64,000 bases of DNA, taken from positions 204,527,934 to 204,591,933 of the forward strand of contig CP136063.1 in assembly GCA_032622095.1 (NCBI GenBank). The letters run 5' to 3'. The position numbers were made by a program, and so were the translations under genes. The DNA comes from Siphonodentalium dalli. Its lineage: Eukaryota; Mollusca; Scaphopoda; Gadilida; Siphonodentaliidae. Position 1 is the first letter of the stretch. Each line of letters opens with the position of its first letter. Below the pieces are notes generated by a model, which had not been told where the DNA came from, made no database searches, and saw nothing but the letters and a program-made list of their open reading frames with translations. Shown in pieces: positions 1-11,419 of this stretch.

Positions 1-890
1 AAGAAATTTTTACAAGAAGAAGATGGAGCAAGTGCGTGTTGATAAAGACGGAAAATGAAAATTTCCTTGGCCGTTTTAATTTGTTCCAGATTACACATTG
101 ATCTTAGGAACGATTGTTTTCGTTTATCTATATATCTCATAATAGGGTGAACTCCTATGAGCCCATGGACGATAACTGTTCTAGCACGCGTAGGTAATCC
201 CTGAACCTGTTTCAGACAAAATCTATGGTATTTTTAGTTGTTTGTCACATCTCCGCAAGCCTTGATTGGCGTATTGTAGTATCATATATGTTTATGCTCT
301 CCTCCAATATACATGACACAGAGACAGATTGCAATAACAATACCTATCCCCTGTCACGTGCGGATAACAATTTATATTAATGCATATTTACTTAAAATGT
401 ACGTTAGTTTTAGACGATTCGTTGCATGTACTTCATCAAATTTGCATGTGTGTGTTATCAGGACGTGATAGGGGATTTGACAAAAAAGCATAAGGAGTGT
501 AAGTGTATCGGTTTTGACAGGTTTCAGGCTGCCTCCTGACAGGTGGTTGCTACGTCGATTATAAATGCCGGAAAATCAATACATTGGCAAAATGGCGACA
601 TAAATAAGCTACTTGATAGAATCAATAGGCGTGAAAAACAGCATTTTTTGGTTTCCAAAAAATCACTTGTCGTCACAGGGAATATAACATATATTCCGGA
701 TAGCGAATAACTTATCCATCACTGAGAGGAATACGGAAGCATACAGAAAGTTAATTTTAGCGACAATTGACAATTTAATGGAGAGCACGAAAAACGATGA
801 CTCTCTCAAACTCTCTACCCGTGAGTTGCGAAACCTGGCTATTGTGTAAGTATCTTGAAAAAGATACATAACAAACAATACGCAAATTAT
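1..890. other. No gene recognised
   Basis: AT-rich DNA with only short, unrecognisable open frames on either strand. No repeat array, inverted repeat or transposon end was seen. Confidence 0.6.
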
Positions 891-901
891 TTTTTGCTCA
901 A

Positions 902-1165
902 TAGGTCGCCTCGCATATATAAGAGAATGAATTGGCCTAACAAATTTTATATTATTTTTTATAATTGTTAAAGATTCTAAGAAAAAATTATAAAATTGTT
1001 AAAGAATACAAGAAAAAAATATTTTAAAAAAAATGAGAAAAAATTGTTAGGCCAATGCATTCTCTAATATATACGAAGCGACCTATGGTCGACTCGCATA
1101 TACAAGAGAATGCATTGGCACAGGGTTTTTAATGTTGCACCAGCTCAGCTCCCGCCATGAAAGGG
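902..1165. mobile_element. piggyBac-like MITE, left-truncated, with hairpin module
   Basis: The right end reads GGCGGGAG (reverse strand) into CATGAAAGGG followed by TTAA at 1166-1169, the pattern of a piggyBac-type terminus (CCC inside, TTAA target). Inside lies the double-hairpin module: a left half hairpin from 902, an AT-rich spacer, then a full hairpin (about 1041-1134) ending GGCACAGGG. The left side stops in the hairpin loop, so the element is truncated there. The outer terminus matches the element starting at 37214. No coding capacity; mobility would need a transposase from elsewhere. Confidence 0.75.
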
Positions 1166-1455
1166 TTAACTAAGTCACACCTCAAATTTAAAATACGGTG
1201 ACAGTGGCGTGCATATGTTCCAAAATGGAATACGATTCGGAACAGCTGTCATGCTAAACATGTCTATACTAAATGGATTCTCCCACTCAATTATAAAGTG
1301 TATATTGTAATGATCTATTATTCATTTGGATGGGTGTTTATAAAAAATGAGGCAGACGACAGATATATGATAAGATACATGCAGAAGGTTTACTATTAAT
1401 TGATGGGAAATGTTCAGCCAATAAGTTCAACAAACATATCATCTGAACATGTTCT

Positions 1456-1585
1456 ACAGTAATGCCCTAATTAATCGACTCCTTAACCACAGCATAATTG
1501 TGGGTAACTTTTCAGGATTTAGTCGGAAATATGGCTTGTTGCTGTTCATCGGAAAGCTCTCCCCGGTTAATTAGGGCATTACCGT
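1456..1585. mobile_element. Small inverted-repeat element (MITE-like)
   Basis: ACAGTAATGCCCTAATTAA at the left is matched in inverse by TTAATTAGGGCATTACCGT at the right, giving arms of about 20 bp around a 90 bp non-coding centre. Just before it, 1411-1448 holds a variant of a hairpin (AAATGTTCAG...CTGAACAT) seen at several other places here. No clear target duplication. Confidence 0.6.
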
Positions 1586-2020
1586 AAGTGTACAACTCGT
1601 TAATGAGGATTTACTAAAGAAAGAGTTAATCTCACTGAATTGTTACAAAAATAATTGTCTTGCTGTCAAAGCTGCTTCTTGTTAATGGCGCAATGAACCT
1701 TCTACTCTGGGCGGTAATGTGCTGACAATCGAACGTCCCGAGGATAGATGGTTCTCCCGCCACAAAAATTGATCTTTTAATGCAGTAATGAAACACGTTA
1801 TGACGTGTTCTGTAATTGAGTCAATGAGACGAAGCACCGGCGATTGTCTCAAAGTGATATGCCCGGTTTCCATGTGGGAATTCGTTGTCACGCTAGTAGC
1901 TCAATTTCAATCAATCAATTAAAAGTATGGAACATATATAGATATAGATATACAAACCGAGACTTCCACCTTAGTCCATACAGTTCATATTCCTGGTATA
2001 ATATCAACATAAAACAGATT
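1586..2020. other. No gene recognised
   Basis: Short frames overlap on both strands at 1682-2041 but show no recognisable protein. No repeat was identified. Confidence 0.5.
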
Positions 2021-2021
2021 A

Positions 2022-2135
2022 AACAAACACCGCCAAAATGACAACTTTAGAAAAAATAAAGTAAATGTTCTCAACAGCATCAGTTTGTCCTACCGTCATC
2101 ATAGCAAATCACCAGGACCACCAGGGACGAGAATA
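2022..2135. mobile_element. Half-copy of a foldback MITE family
   Basis: The segment from ACACCGCCAAAATGACAACT to CACCAGGACCACC matches 7965-8105 and, in inverse orientation, 5418-5560. The family's outer end is CCCCTGGTCAAGTGGTCCTG. This copy has diverged before that end. Confidence 0.55.
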
Positions 2136-2300
2136 CTCCACAGTGCAATTGGGTCACATCACGGGTGGCCATATCAGAGAGACCCCGCTTCTATCAATTG
2201 TACGGATTATAGGGTTTTAATACCGTTTTATGTGTATATCCTTGTTACCTGTTTCAAAAAAAGTTTCATTAAAACAGAATGGAAGCAGTACAAAGAATAC

Positions 2301-2552
2301 TGATATACCATCCGGGTATATACCATCCGGGTATATACCATCCGGGTATACCATCCGGGTATACCATCCGGGTATACTGATATACCATCCGGGTATACCA
2401 TCCGGGTATACTGATATACCATCCGGGTATACCATCCGGGTATACCATCCGGGTATACTGATATACCATCCGGGTATACTGATATACCATCCGGGTATAC
2501 TGATATACCATCCGGGTATATACTATGAAATCGATATACCATCCGGGTATAT
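2301..2552. repeat. Minisatellite, ATACCATCCGGGTAT units
   Basis: About a dozen copies of ATACCATCCGGGTAT, alternating between a 15-bp unit and a 21-22-bp unit that adds ACTGAT. The units are almost identical, so the array is young or homogenised. Open frames of about 100 codons on both strands here come from the repeat and are not genes. Confidence 0.95.
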
Positions 2553-2689
2553 GCTATGAAATCGGTCAACAAAGGGTTGTAATACATGTAAAATAATATT
2601 TCCATATCTGAACATGGTCTGTATTTTTAGCCTGGAAAGAAACATGCCAAATAATGCAAACTGGAGTTATCGGTCTGAAACTAAAAAAT

Positions 2690-3040
2690 TTAACGGACGG
2701 ACGGACACCCATATATATGACAACTTTGACCACCTAATTAAGACAACTACTTAGTCATAATTGTATATATGCGGAATATCGGGCATAAGATGGAAGTTTG
2801 ACATTACATGTAGGTGGTCGATCGTGTCAAACTTCCGTTTGTCTTAGGCTCCTCCCCTGACCATATAAGGCTCAAATGTGCACCCGGACGGACGGACGAT
2901 AAAATAGGACGGACGGATTATATAATTATACGACATATTTTTCAAAAGGGGGTATAATTGCATCCGTATTGGAACTATATGTCAAGTTTCATGACAATTA
3001 ACTAAAGAATGAATGAATAAAAACTTGGACAAAATGTATT
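2690..3040. other. GGAC-rich unclassified repeat DNA
   Basis: GGACGGACGG clusters occur at 2693-2706 and 2886-2918. A short inverted repeat, GGAAGTTTGACA / TGTCAAACTTCC, lies at about 2791-2841. GGAC/GTCC clusters also mark the starts of the tandem families at 41.8 and 56.4 kb, so this may be a decayed relative. No coding sequence. Confidence 0.4.
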
Positions 3041-3170
3041 ACGACCCTGCCTAAAGATGATTAAAAGCCTTGTCCTGATTGGTCAGTTACCATGGATATC
3101 TCGATCCAGTTTTGCGGTGTAATTCTATTTTTTTTCTTCAGATTGTACCACAAAGAATCGGTTTAATCAG
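3041..3170 (+). repeat. Dispersed repeat, copy 1 (CTGATTGGTCAGT family)
   Basis: Contains CTGATTGGTCAGT, CCATGGATAT and GATTGTACCACAA in that order. The same series occurs inverted at 14560-14700 and direct at 47640-47760. It includes a CCAAT-type pentamer (ATTGG). The class is unknown; the middle copy lies inside a larger inverted-repeat element. Confidence 0.6.
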
Positions 3171-3479
3171 ATCGCCATACGCGATTTTCCCCTCTTTTTT
3201 TCTAACTCAGCACACGCGGCACCAATGGAGTCCATTCGTAACCCTTTTTCTAGCGGTTCGTTGTTCGAACGAAGTATGAATGCAAATGGATATGGTTCAT
3301 GCAGCTGATGTTATGGTATGTTGATATATGTTACGACCAAAGGAAGTTACTCAATAAGTGTGTTCAACAATAAAATAAATGTAAATTTATCTCGATATTT
3401 CGGAATCAATTAACCTCAAGTTAAACAAAATTAAAACCTGCGCGTTTATGCTGCTTCCAAGATGGCCAATAATATAAAT

Positions 3480-4600
3480 TTACAGAAAACTACATCACAT
3501 CATGTATATAGATCAAATTTAAAATCTTAAATGGTCTATAATCGTTCAACATAAATGCATTAATGAAAAGCAAAATCTGACATAAGAACAGGGAACATAC
3601 GACCCCCTCTCTTGTTCCCCGTTTAATCGCCAGTATATCGGAGAGTTCTTGTTTATACAGAACACGACTCGTGTAGCCAGAGTGCATATTGACTATTATC
3701 CGCAGTAGTTTACAGCAGAACCCTAAATGGCACAGTTTCACTAGTGCCAGACTCGATCGATTGCTTTTCCTGAGTCCAGAAAACACACATATGCACGAGA
3801 GTCAAGGTCACCAGTGTAGTGTATGAATTACTTAAGAAGAAATGCAGACATTGTGCAGCTAACCCCTCTCTGGTATCCATGTTGCTTTTCGTGCGGAAAC
3901 TTTGCGACATCACTATCATTAAGGAATCTAGTGAGGAGGATATGTTCGAAGACTTTATATATTACAGGTAATAAAGTTATCGCTCTGTAGCTATCTGGAA
4001 GTTGCCTCGGCTTAGGATCACATTTGAATATTGGCATGATTATTCCAGTTTTCAGCGAATGTGGTATGCATTCCAATCGAATAATTCCGTTGAAAATGCA
4101 ACACAAGGCGTTCGTAGGCGACCCATTTCCATGAATGAGATGTACTTTCCTGATTTGATCAAGTCCTCTGGACTTGTTGCGCTTCAGTCGCCGTATATAT
4201 AGCTGATGTTACCTCCATATCAGTAATTGGTTCGCAGAACATATCAGAATCAAATTCTGGATGAGACTCACCGAGTAGTGACTATAGCTGCATACGTATG
4301 GTTTCATCGAATCCTGGATCAGAATGAGCAGCGGGCGTGTATAGTTTTTGGAAATATGCTCTCCAAGCTTCTAAAATTTCACGATGATCTCTGAGTGCTC
4401 TATACCATCGAAATCCATGACGGAACCGAAACTGTCAGTATGCGGATAAGCACCAGGTCCAGGTGTACTCAGCATTTTCCAGAATTGTTTTTGGTCCCTG
4501 TCGGCACATTTCCGCTGTTCTTCTGAACGAGCAGCAGAACGCACTGAACTTCTGAACAGAAGTGTATTCTTTGTATTAGACGTATAATTGTTCACCAAAT
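3480..4600 (-). pseudogene. Decayed non-LTR reverse transcriptase
   Basis: Reading the minus strand from 4600 down, frame-shifted pieces resemble one non-LTR ORF2. First comes a pre-RT linker (4598-4371). Then RT fingers with IPHSLKTGIIMPIFK and YRAITLLPVIYKVFE (about 4070-3930), HGYQRG (about 3870), and the palm A-motif neighbourhood FLDSGKAIDRVWH (about 3790-3750). Last is KLLRIIVNMHSGYTSRV with GTREGVVCS (about 3700-3580), matching the RT stretch that precedes YADD. The YADD box is not reached before the fragment ends near 3500. Stops and frameshifts break every domain, so it cannot make enzyme. The family belongs to endonuclease-type LINEs; I cannot name the clade. Confidence 0.8.
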
Positions 4601-5417
4601 ATGATTAAAGTACCCAGAATTAATACATGAAAGTCCCGATGCGGAGAAAGATCAAACATCGAAAATTCAGTCTAGATCAGTAAGCGACGTAACATCAATG
4701 ACGTCACGAGAAATGACATAATTCACTAGTGACAATAACCAATTTATTTAACGGCGTTTTCAATGGAAAGGATTGTAATAAATCTCAATAACGTACATGT
4801 ACAAATAACGAATCCTACGGTAGAAATATAATATGTGAGAAAAATCAAGTGATAAAACGCACAGCACCCCGGTGAACGACTGGTATTTTGAGAGTGATTT
4901 AGTTTCGAATTAAACGACGCGCGACTGTAGCGTCGTGATGGGCCGTCGAAATCTCGTTGTGACCACTGAGTATAAGGTTATACGTTCACACACTGGGAAG
5001 ATTGCACTGAAAACTGCACAAAAATGCCATGACCGATGGACGTATAATTAACTACAATTTTAGCAAGCTTTCAAGTAGCACGAGCTACATGTGTGTCGTG
5101 GGAGACGGCCAACAATGCATGAGTAATGATAGCGGCCTGCATCTCTGTACACTCTGACCACAAAACGAGGCCACTAACAATTAACAATACTTGCTGCGGG
5201 TCGTGGCATTAATAAAACAGTTTGTTCGGGGATTTCCCTATACATTAGCACAGGCATACATGTGTATGGTCATCGCGAGAAATAATATTGGTGGTATATA
5301 GAGTCCCAAAGTGGTACTGCCCGAATCAGAAATAGAGGTCGGGAGGGGGCAAAATTTCTAACAAAAAACATTGTCGCCGACTTCACCAAACTTGTATGTT
5401 CATGGTGCAACGTATCA
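4601..5417. other. No gene recognised
   Basis: No coding stretch, array or transposon end was recognised. Confidence 0.5.
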
Positions 5418-5560
5418 CCCCTGGTCAAGTGGTCCTGCTAATGTGCTATGATGCGGTTGGGTCCTGCTGAATTGCTATGTTGCTGTTAGGGCAAACTGAT
5501 GCTGTTAACAAACAGTACCGTTATATTATTTTAATTTGTCTTTTTCGCGGTGTTCCGATA
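5418..5560. mobile_element. Half-copy of foldback MITE (CCCCTGGTCAAGTGG end)
   Basis: Starts at CCCCTGGTCAAGTGGTCCTG and runs to TTTTTCGCGGTGTT, the inverse of 7965-8105. Internal landmarks are GCTATGATGCGGTTGG and GCAAACTGATGCTGTTAA. Non-coding. Confidence 0.65.
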
Positions 5561-5764
5561 TTTTGAACATATCCAGGAAAAGCCATTATGCGTATCAAAC
5601 ATTCGAAAACATATTTATTGCGAACTATTTTTCATACTGGTTGTATTAGTTGTTGAAAATCGACTATAATCAAGATAATCAAGCTGGTTATTCACGTTAT
5701 TTTTAGAAACACCAGCGCAGGCATTATTATATTTTTCAAAAAAATATATGTTCTTGAATGTTTC

Positions 5765-7925
5765 ATATGTCCGATAGTACATATGTTAGTAGATATAGTT
5801 TGATGTGTTCCCGGATCTTGGATAATCTTCCATTCCCCATTGATTGTAATGATAGGATTAATTGTATAGTCGTAAGCACAATGTGTAGGAGAGATATATA
5901 ATACGATGAATACGAGCATGCATAAACTCATAATTAACAAGATCATACCTTAATTGTTGATGACTGGTTGTACTCATTGCACAACCCAGGTATGAGCAGA
6001 AGAGTAGAATAATCCAGTAACAATAATGTGATACACGCTACAGTTAACGTATAGATAACATGTATATCAAGATACCTCAGACCCTATTTGGACACATGAT
6101 ACCTCAACTATTGAAATAACTACCCGTTTCTCGAGGACTTCCCTTCACCCTGAACCTTGATACCGCCAACATATCACCCACAAAATCTATACATAGTGCT
6201 TACCTGCAAACCTGCAAATCCCGGATCTGGGATAATCTTCCATTCCCGTTGATAGTAATGATAGGGTTAATTGCATAGTGGTAAGCACAGTGTTTAGGAG
6301 AGATATATAATACAATGAATTCGAGCGTACACACACAATTAACAAGATCATACCTTAATTGTTGAAGACAGGTTGTACTCATTGTACAACTCAGGTATGA
6401 GCAGAAGAGTAGAATAATCCAGTAACAATAGTGTGATATACGCTACAGTTAACGTATAGATAACATGGATATCAAGATACCTCAGACCCTATTTGGACAC
6501 ATGCTACCTCAACTATTGAAATAACTACCCGTTTCTCGAGGACTTCCCTTCACCCTGAACCTTGATACCGCCAACATATCACCCACAAAATATATACATA
6601 GTGCTTACCTGCAAACACTTATTTAAACATAAATGTATCAAACCCTCCGGACTCTTCGTTGTTTCAGTACACGGCCATCTTCACATTCACCACTGGACAA
6701 CGGAACAACTGGTGCCGTGAGCTATAACAGAACCTAAGTTTCGTTCATAATATGAGTATATACGCTACCAACCTGTAATTTAGTTTTGAGATTGTCAAAT
6801 AGTACATAATATAGTAGATATAGTTTGATGAGTTCCCGGATCTCGGATAATCTTCCATTCCCCATTGATAGTAATGGTGGGGTTAATTGTGTAGTGGTAA
6901 GCACAGTGTTTAGGAGAGATATATAATACAATGAATTCGAGCGTACACACACAATTAACAAGATCATACCTTAATTGTTGAAGACAGGTTGTACTCATTG
7001 TACAACTCAGGTATGAGCAGAACAGTAGAGCAATCCAGTAACAATAGTGTGATACATGCACGATACAGTTAATGTATACATAACATGGATACCAAGATAC
7101 CTCAAACATTATTGGACACATGATACCTCAAGTCTTGAAATAACTACCCGTTCTTGATGACTTCACTTCACCCTGAACCTTGATACCGCCAACATCTCAA
7201 TAAAACCTATACATAGTGCTTACCTGCAAATACTTATTTAAACACAAAGGTATCAAACTTTCTGGACTCTTCGTTGTTTCAGTACACGGCCATCTTCACA
7301 TTCACCACTGGACAACGGAACAACTGGTGTCGTGAGCTATAACAGACCCTACGTTTCGTTCATTACATGAGTACTTACGCTACCAACCTGTAATTTAGTT
7401 GTGAGATTGTCCAATAGTACATAAGATAGCAGATATAGTTGATGTATTCCTGGATCTGGGATAATCTTCCATTCCCCATTGATAGTAATGATAGGGTTAA
7501 TTGTATAGTGGTAAGCACAATTTGTAGGAGAGATATATAATACAATGCATACGAGCGTACACACACAATTAACAAGATCATACCTTAATCGTTGAAGACG
7601 GGTTGTAACCCAGGTATGAGAAGAAGAGTAGAGAAATCCAGTAACAATAATGTGATACACGATACAGTTAACGTATAGATAACATGGATATCAAGATACC
7701 CCAGACCTTATTGGACACATGATACCTCTACTCTTGAAATAGCTACCCATTCGAGAGAGAGAGGACTTCACTTCACCCTGAACATTGCTACTGCCAACTT
7801 CTCAATAAAACCTATACATAGTGCTTGCCTGCAAAAACTTATTTAAACATAAAGGTATCAAACGTTCTGGACTCTTCATTGTTCCCATACACGACCATCT
7901 TCACATTCACCACCAGACAACGTGA
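5765..7925. repeat. Four-copy ~614-bp tandem repeat
   Basis: The marker GATAATCTTCCATTCC begins at 5821, 6231, 6846 and 7460. Full spacing is about 614 bp; the first interval is 410 bp because about 205 bp is missing between copies 1 and 2. On the minus strand each unit has a similar short frame containing INPIITING and splice-donor-like CAG|GTAAGC and AAG|GTATGA. The stretch between the possible splice sites has stops in all frames, so I do not call a gene. Most likely a local tandem duplication of non-coding DNA, or possibly of a non-coding transcript. Confidence 0.9.
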
Positions 7926-7964
7926 CACATACACACTGTTTTTCTCAAATCGCCCGGATTAGCC

Positions 7965-8105
7965 AAACACCGCGAAAATGACAACTTTAGAAACATAATG
8001 TACTTTTCCGTAACGGCATCACTTTTCCCTACCCGCATCATAGCAATTCAGTAGGACCACCAGCATCATAGCATATTATCAGGACTACTTGACCAGGGAT
8101 TTGTA
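7965..8105. mobile_element. Half-copy of foldback MITE
   Basis: Runs from ACACCGCGAAAATGACAACT to CTACTTGACCAGGG, the mirror of 5418-5560. Short hairpins follow at 8095-8130 and 8181-8208. Non-coding. Confidence 0.6.
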
Positions 8106-8214
8106 TGTCGATAAATACATATAGCAGTTTATATAGTGACACTGCTTTTGTCATGATGGAATATGGGCCGTAGGGATATTGCTTTGTCTTTGTCATTGAC
8201 AAAGCATAATACCA

Positions 8215-8433
8215 CCACTGGTCAAGTGGTCCTACAAATGTGTTAGGGCAAACTGATGCTGTTAAGAAAAAGTACCGTTATTTTTCTAAAGTTGTCATTT
8301 TTAGAAAAAATAACGGTACCCTTTCTTACACCCACTTTTTCTTAACAGCATCAGTTTGTCGTAACAGCATCATAGCAATTCAGCAGGATCCAACCGCATC
8401 ATAGCACATTTGCAGGACCTCTTGGCCAGGGGT
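8215..8433. mobile_element. Complete foldback MITE of the CCCCTGGTCAAGTGG family
   Basis: The arms fold on each other for most of the length. ACTGGTCAAGTGGTCCT at the left pairs with AGGACCTCTTGGCCAGGGG at the right. GCAAACTGATGCTGTTAAG pairs with CTTAACAGCATCAGTTTG, and AAAAATAACGG pairs with CCGTTATTTTT near the centre. Bases on the right arm have no left partner, so one arm has an internal deletion. Confidence 0.8.
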
Positions 8434-8514
8434 GAATACCCAACTATTCACCCGATTCTTATCTGTATTTGGTGACTGACAGAAATCATATACAATGTAT
8501 ATATATTACTATTT

Positions 8515-8600
8515 AACCAAATTCAGTTCAATTCAATTCAATTCTTTAATGTTCTAACAAAAGTTTGGCATGAGAACCGTTCCTGTTGAAAACAAAATAC
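8515..8600 (-). mobile_element. Possible 3' tail of a non-LTR retrotransposon
   Basis: On the minus strand the sequence ends TTAAAGAATTGAATTGAATT, a unique stretch passing into a pentanucleotide repeat. Several other loci here end the same way with different short repeats (53996, 59493, 44345, 50041). No coding remnant is attached. Confidence 0.35.
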
Positions 8601-8782
8601 AATTTACACGTCAAAGCATAAATCAGACATATCAAATGTCATCAATCGTGTGTATATGCATATGTGTATATATTCGTATAAGTGAAATATTAGATCAGAG
8701 AACAGAACAAAAATGGACCACGAACACTGTGATGGCATATTCGTGGATTGAAATATCACGCCCTAGTTTCGGGTGTCGAGGC

Positions 8783-10379
8783 CGCAGGCTTGGGGCAATT
8801 ACTTGTGAATGTAATTAATTACAATTACAATTACTTCAACATTTTTCAATTACAATTACAATTCCCATTACATCTATTTCACAATGTAATTAATTACAAT
8901 TACTTTGAAATGTAATTCAATTACAATTACATTTCAGCACATCATTGAAGTAGGAACACTTTTTATTTATATAAACTCTATTTGATAACAAAACATAAAT
9001 TGAATACAAGCAAGATGAAATACGCAGTGAAGCACACTTGGTACAGAGCAGCAAATGTACCGAGTCCAGTATAGGTGTTCGTAGAACTGAGCGAATCATA
9101 ATTTATAGCTGGCAATTCCAGCGTGTTGCATTGGCAGCTTGTAGTCGGGGTTGATCTTCTAGAAATTGGAATGATATCAGAGATTTATGAACTTTGCTAA
9201 CTATCTTCAATGCTTTGACATTCTTGACCTATGTTTTTGCATACTGAAAGATCCTAGTAGGTTATTGATCACTTGCTGATGGTGCTTGTGTGACTGTGGA
9301 TTCATAGACATCTTGATGCTTTCGCAATAAAATGAAAATAATAGAGTATATTAGTAACACGCATGTATCCATCATTTAATTATTAAGGGAATAAGACTAT
9401 CTCAGTAAGTCAGACACACAGCCAGGCCATTGTAAAGGACAATGAGATAATCAACACTCTGATTGTTAATTAGAGTCATAAACTTAATTAGGCTTTGTGG
9501 CCACCAGCTTACTGGTAACACAAATGCCTCCACTAGACAGTGCTAATTGGGGGATTATTGAGGCAGATTGTCTCCACTTTGTCATTCAGTTGCAAATTAG
9601 AAGCGACAAGAAACAATGTATATACCAATAGCACCATATGACTGAAGTTATATGTCAATGGAATTAAACAAAACTAATACATAGAAATGGAAACTTACCT
9701 TCAGATGTGTCACAAAATTGGAGGTAACTTTTTTGGAACTGGATATTGTAGTTGGGCAAAGTTTGCACTTCACTTTCATAGGACACGTGTGTCTTTCTGC
9801 AAATTAAAATGCTGCCAGATTTGTTGTAGACATGTTGATAGCATTAGCAATGGTTGGTATGAATTTCTACCATAGCATATATACCATAACAGATGGAGAT
9901 AATGAAACATGAAGATAAGAGTGATATATTATAGTGATCTATTGTCAATTATTTGAAGTTGGTTTCTCATTGTATTTATCAAAACAAGCCTTCTACCTCA
10001 AAGGTTAACCAATGCTTAAGCAAACAAATAGGAGGTTTCAACAGAATTCACCATTGAGACACAGTGGATAAAAACTCAGTGTTGTGACAACATAGTGATA
10101 GCAAGTCACCAGTCTTACACTTTGAAATTTGGAGAAAAAGGCATTTGAAGAAACCATTGGATGAATCATGAAAGATAACTTTGAGAAGAAACAAGTACCA
10201 GTGATTTTGAAGTAATTGAAATTAGACCCTAATTACAATTACAATTACATCCTAACCAATTACAATTGCAATTACATGTAATTGAGAATAAACTCAATTA
10301 CCAATTACATGCAATTACTTGAAAAAATGTAATTAATTACAATCAATTACAATTACAAATTACAATTACCCCATCCCTG
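8783..10379 (-). mobile_element. Decayed hAT-family DNA transposon
   Basis: Left end CAGGCTTGGGGCAATTAC and right end (reverse strand) CAGGGATGGGGTAATTG form imperfect terminal inverted repeats starting CAGG, typical of hAT. The flanks GTCGAGGC (8775-8782) and GTCGAGGG (10380-10387) agree at 7 of 8 bases, matching the 8-bp target duplication of the superfamily; two extra bases (CG) precede CAGG on the left. Dense GTAATTG/CAATTAC motifs fill 8797-8938 and 10215-10370, the usual subterminal transposase-binding pattern. Transposase remnants lie on the minus strand inside. About 1.6 kb, shorter than intact hAT elements (usually 2.5-5 kb), so internal sequence is lost. Confidence 0.8.
9050..9800 (-). 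pseudogene. hAT transposase remnant: BED zinc finger plus catalytic-region fragment
   Basis: At about 9699-9782 the minus strand reads MKVKCKLCPTTISSSKK followed by VTSNFVTHLK. This is the second half of a BED zinc finger: CxxC, then a histidine in the NFVTHLK segment. The next bases are a splice donor, AAG|GTAAGT (9693-9698). After about 380 bp an AG acceptor (9319-9320) leads in phase into HQDVYESTVTQAPSASDQ, the run that normally follows BED. At 9107-9143 LQAANATRWNCQL matches the NxTRWN block of hAT transposases, followed by stops. The BED finger binds DNA and the TRW block lies in the catalytic half. The middle is missing, so no active enzyme can be made. Confidence 0.8.
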
Positions 10380-10785
10380 GTCGAGGGGAGAGAGTCCCAA
10401 CCAAATGACGTCATCGTGTGTTGGGCTTAGTTCCATGTCCGAAACATTGAGTGCTGATATATCTTGGTAATCCGTGTGGATTCGAACACACCCATTAGGT
10501 CAACTAGGCGGGGAAGTGAAACACTTCCGGCTGTCAATCGTGTTAAACCCATGTCACACTCAGGCCGGCGCTAGCACTGCGCTGCAAAAGTACCAAAATA
10601 TGAGTAACACGCAGGAGGAGCGCCGAAAACTGTCCAAAATTGTCAAACTTTTAAAACAAAGTATGCTCCTATTGCGTTCCTACTTTGTCAAGTCTCACGC
10701 TCGTATTGCGTTCAAGTCGCTGTCATTGTGATGCTAGTACGTTCTCAATACGTTTGCAAAACGCTCTCTGCGCGGGCACGGAGAG

Positions 10786-10824
10786 TATAAATAGCGTCTA
10801 CTGCGTTCTCCAGTCATAGTCAGT
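10786..10824 (+). promoter_or_regulatory. Core-promoter-like site (TATA plus initiator)
   Basis: TATAAATA at 10786-10793 is followed about 30 bp later by TCATAG (A at 10816) and by TCAGT at 10820. This matches the spacing of a TATA box and initiator in animal RNA polymerase II promoters. It lies inside the inverted-repeat element and reads toward the palindromic units. No coding frame downstream is recognisable, so any transcript would be non-coding. Confidence 0.4.
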
Positions 10825-11063
10825 TTTTAGTTTGTGGGGAATATACCCAAAAATCCGCAATAGATTAGCTGTCCGATTAAATCACTGTCACACTCCGCTG
10901 CGATCAGGCCAGGGCTTGCATTGCGCTGTAAAATTATCAAAGCGCCGAGCAAAGCGCACTAAGGTATCTAAGAACCGATTTGTGACGCAGTAACGTCGCA
11001 GTTGACACTAGCTAGGACGGGAGAGGGTCCCCGCGATCGCCTCTGAGCGCCAGAGCGCCGCGT

Positions 11064-11419
11064 TTGTTTTGTGCATGCACAAAACAAGCGCAGAGGTTCG
11101 GCGTTCTGACCAGGCGCAGTACCGTCGCCACGGACGTAGCAAGGACGGATACAAGCAAGAATTCCTCTGTAACTGCAGTAAGCTTACTACGCCTTGGTCA
11201 GAATGCCGAGACTCTGTGCTTGTTTTGTGCATGCACAAAACAAGCGCGGCGCTCGACAGCGCAACGCGAACGATGTGAGCGCCCCGTTGACGTAGCAAGG
11301 ACTGATACAAGCTACTCGTGGTCACAGCAAGAATTAATCTGCAACTGCAGTAAGCTTACTATGCCTTGGTCAGAACGCAGAGCCTCTGCGCTTGTTTTGT
11401 GCATGCACAAAACAAGCGC
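11064..11419. repeat. Three perfect palindromes centred on TGCATGCA
   Basis: The palindromes are at 11064-11087 (24 bp), 11218-11245 (28 bp) and 11388-11419 (32 bp). All share TTGTTTTGTGCATGCACA as the core, each half being the exact reverse complement of the other. Centres are 156 and 172 bp apart, and the intervening DNA (AACTGCAGTAAGCTTACTA, GCCTTGGTCAGAA) is also repeated. They are therefore parts of a tandem unit. Confidence 0.9.

Noticed and set aside
2228-2605. Open frames of 109-125 codons on both strands
   Set aside because: They translate the ATACCATCCGGGTAT minisatellite.
5692-7660. Repeated minus-strand frames as duplicated exons of a gene
   Set aside because: The segment between candidate splice sites has stops in every frame, and frame similarity is explained by recent tandem duplication.
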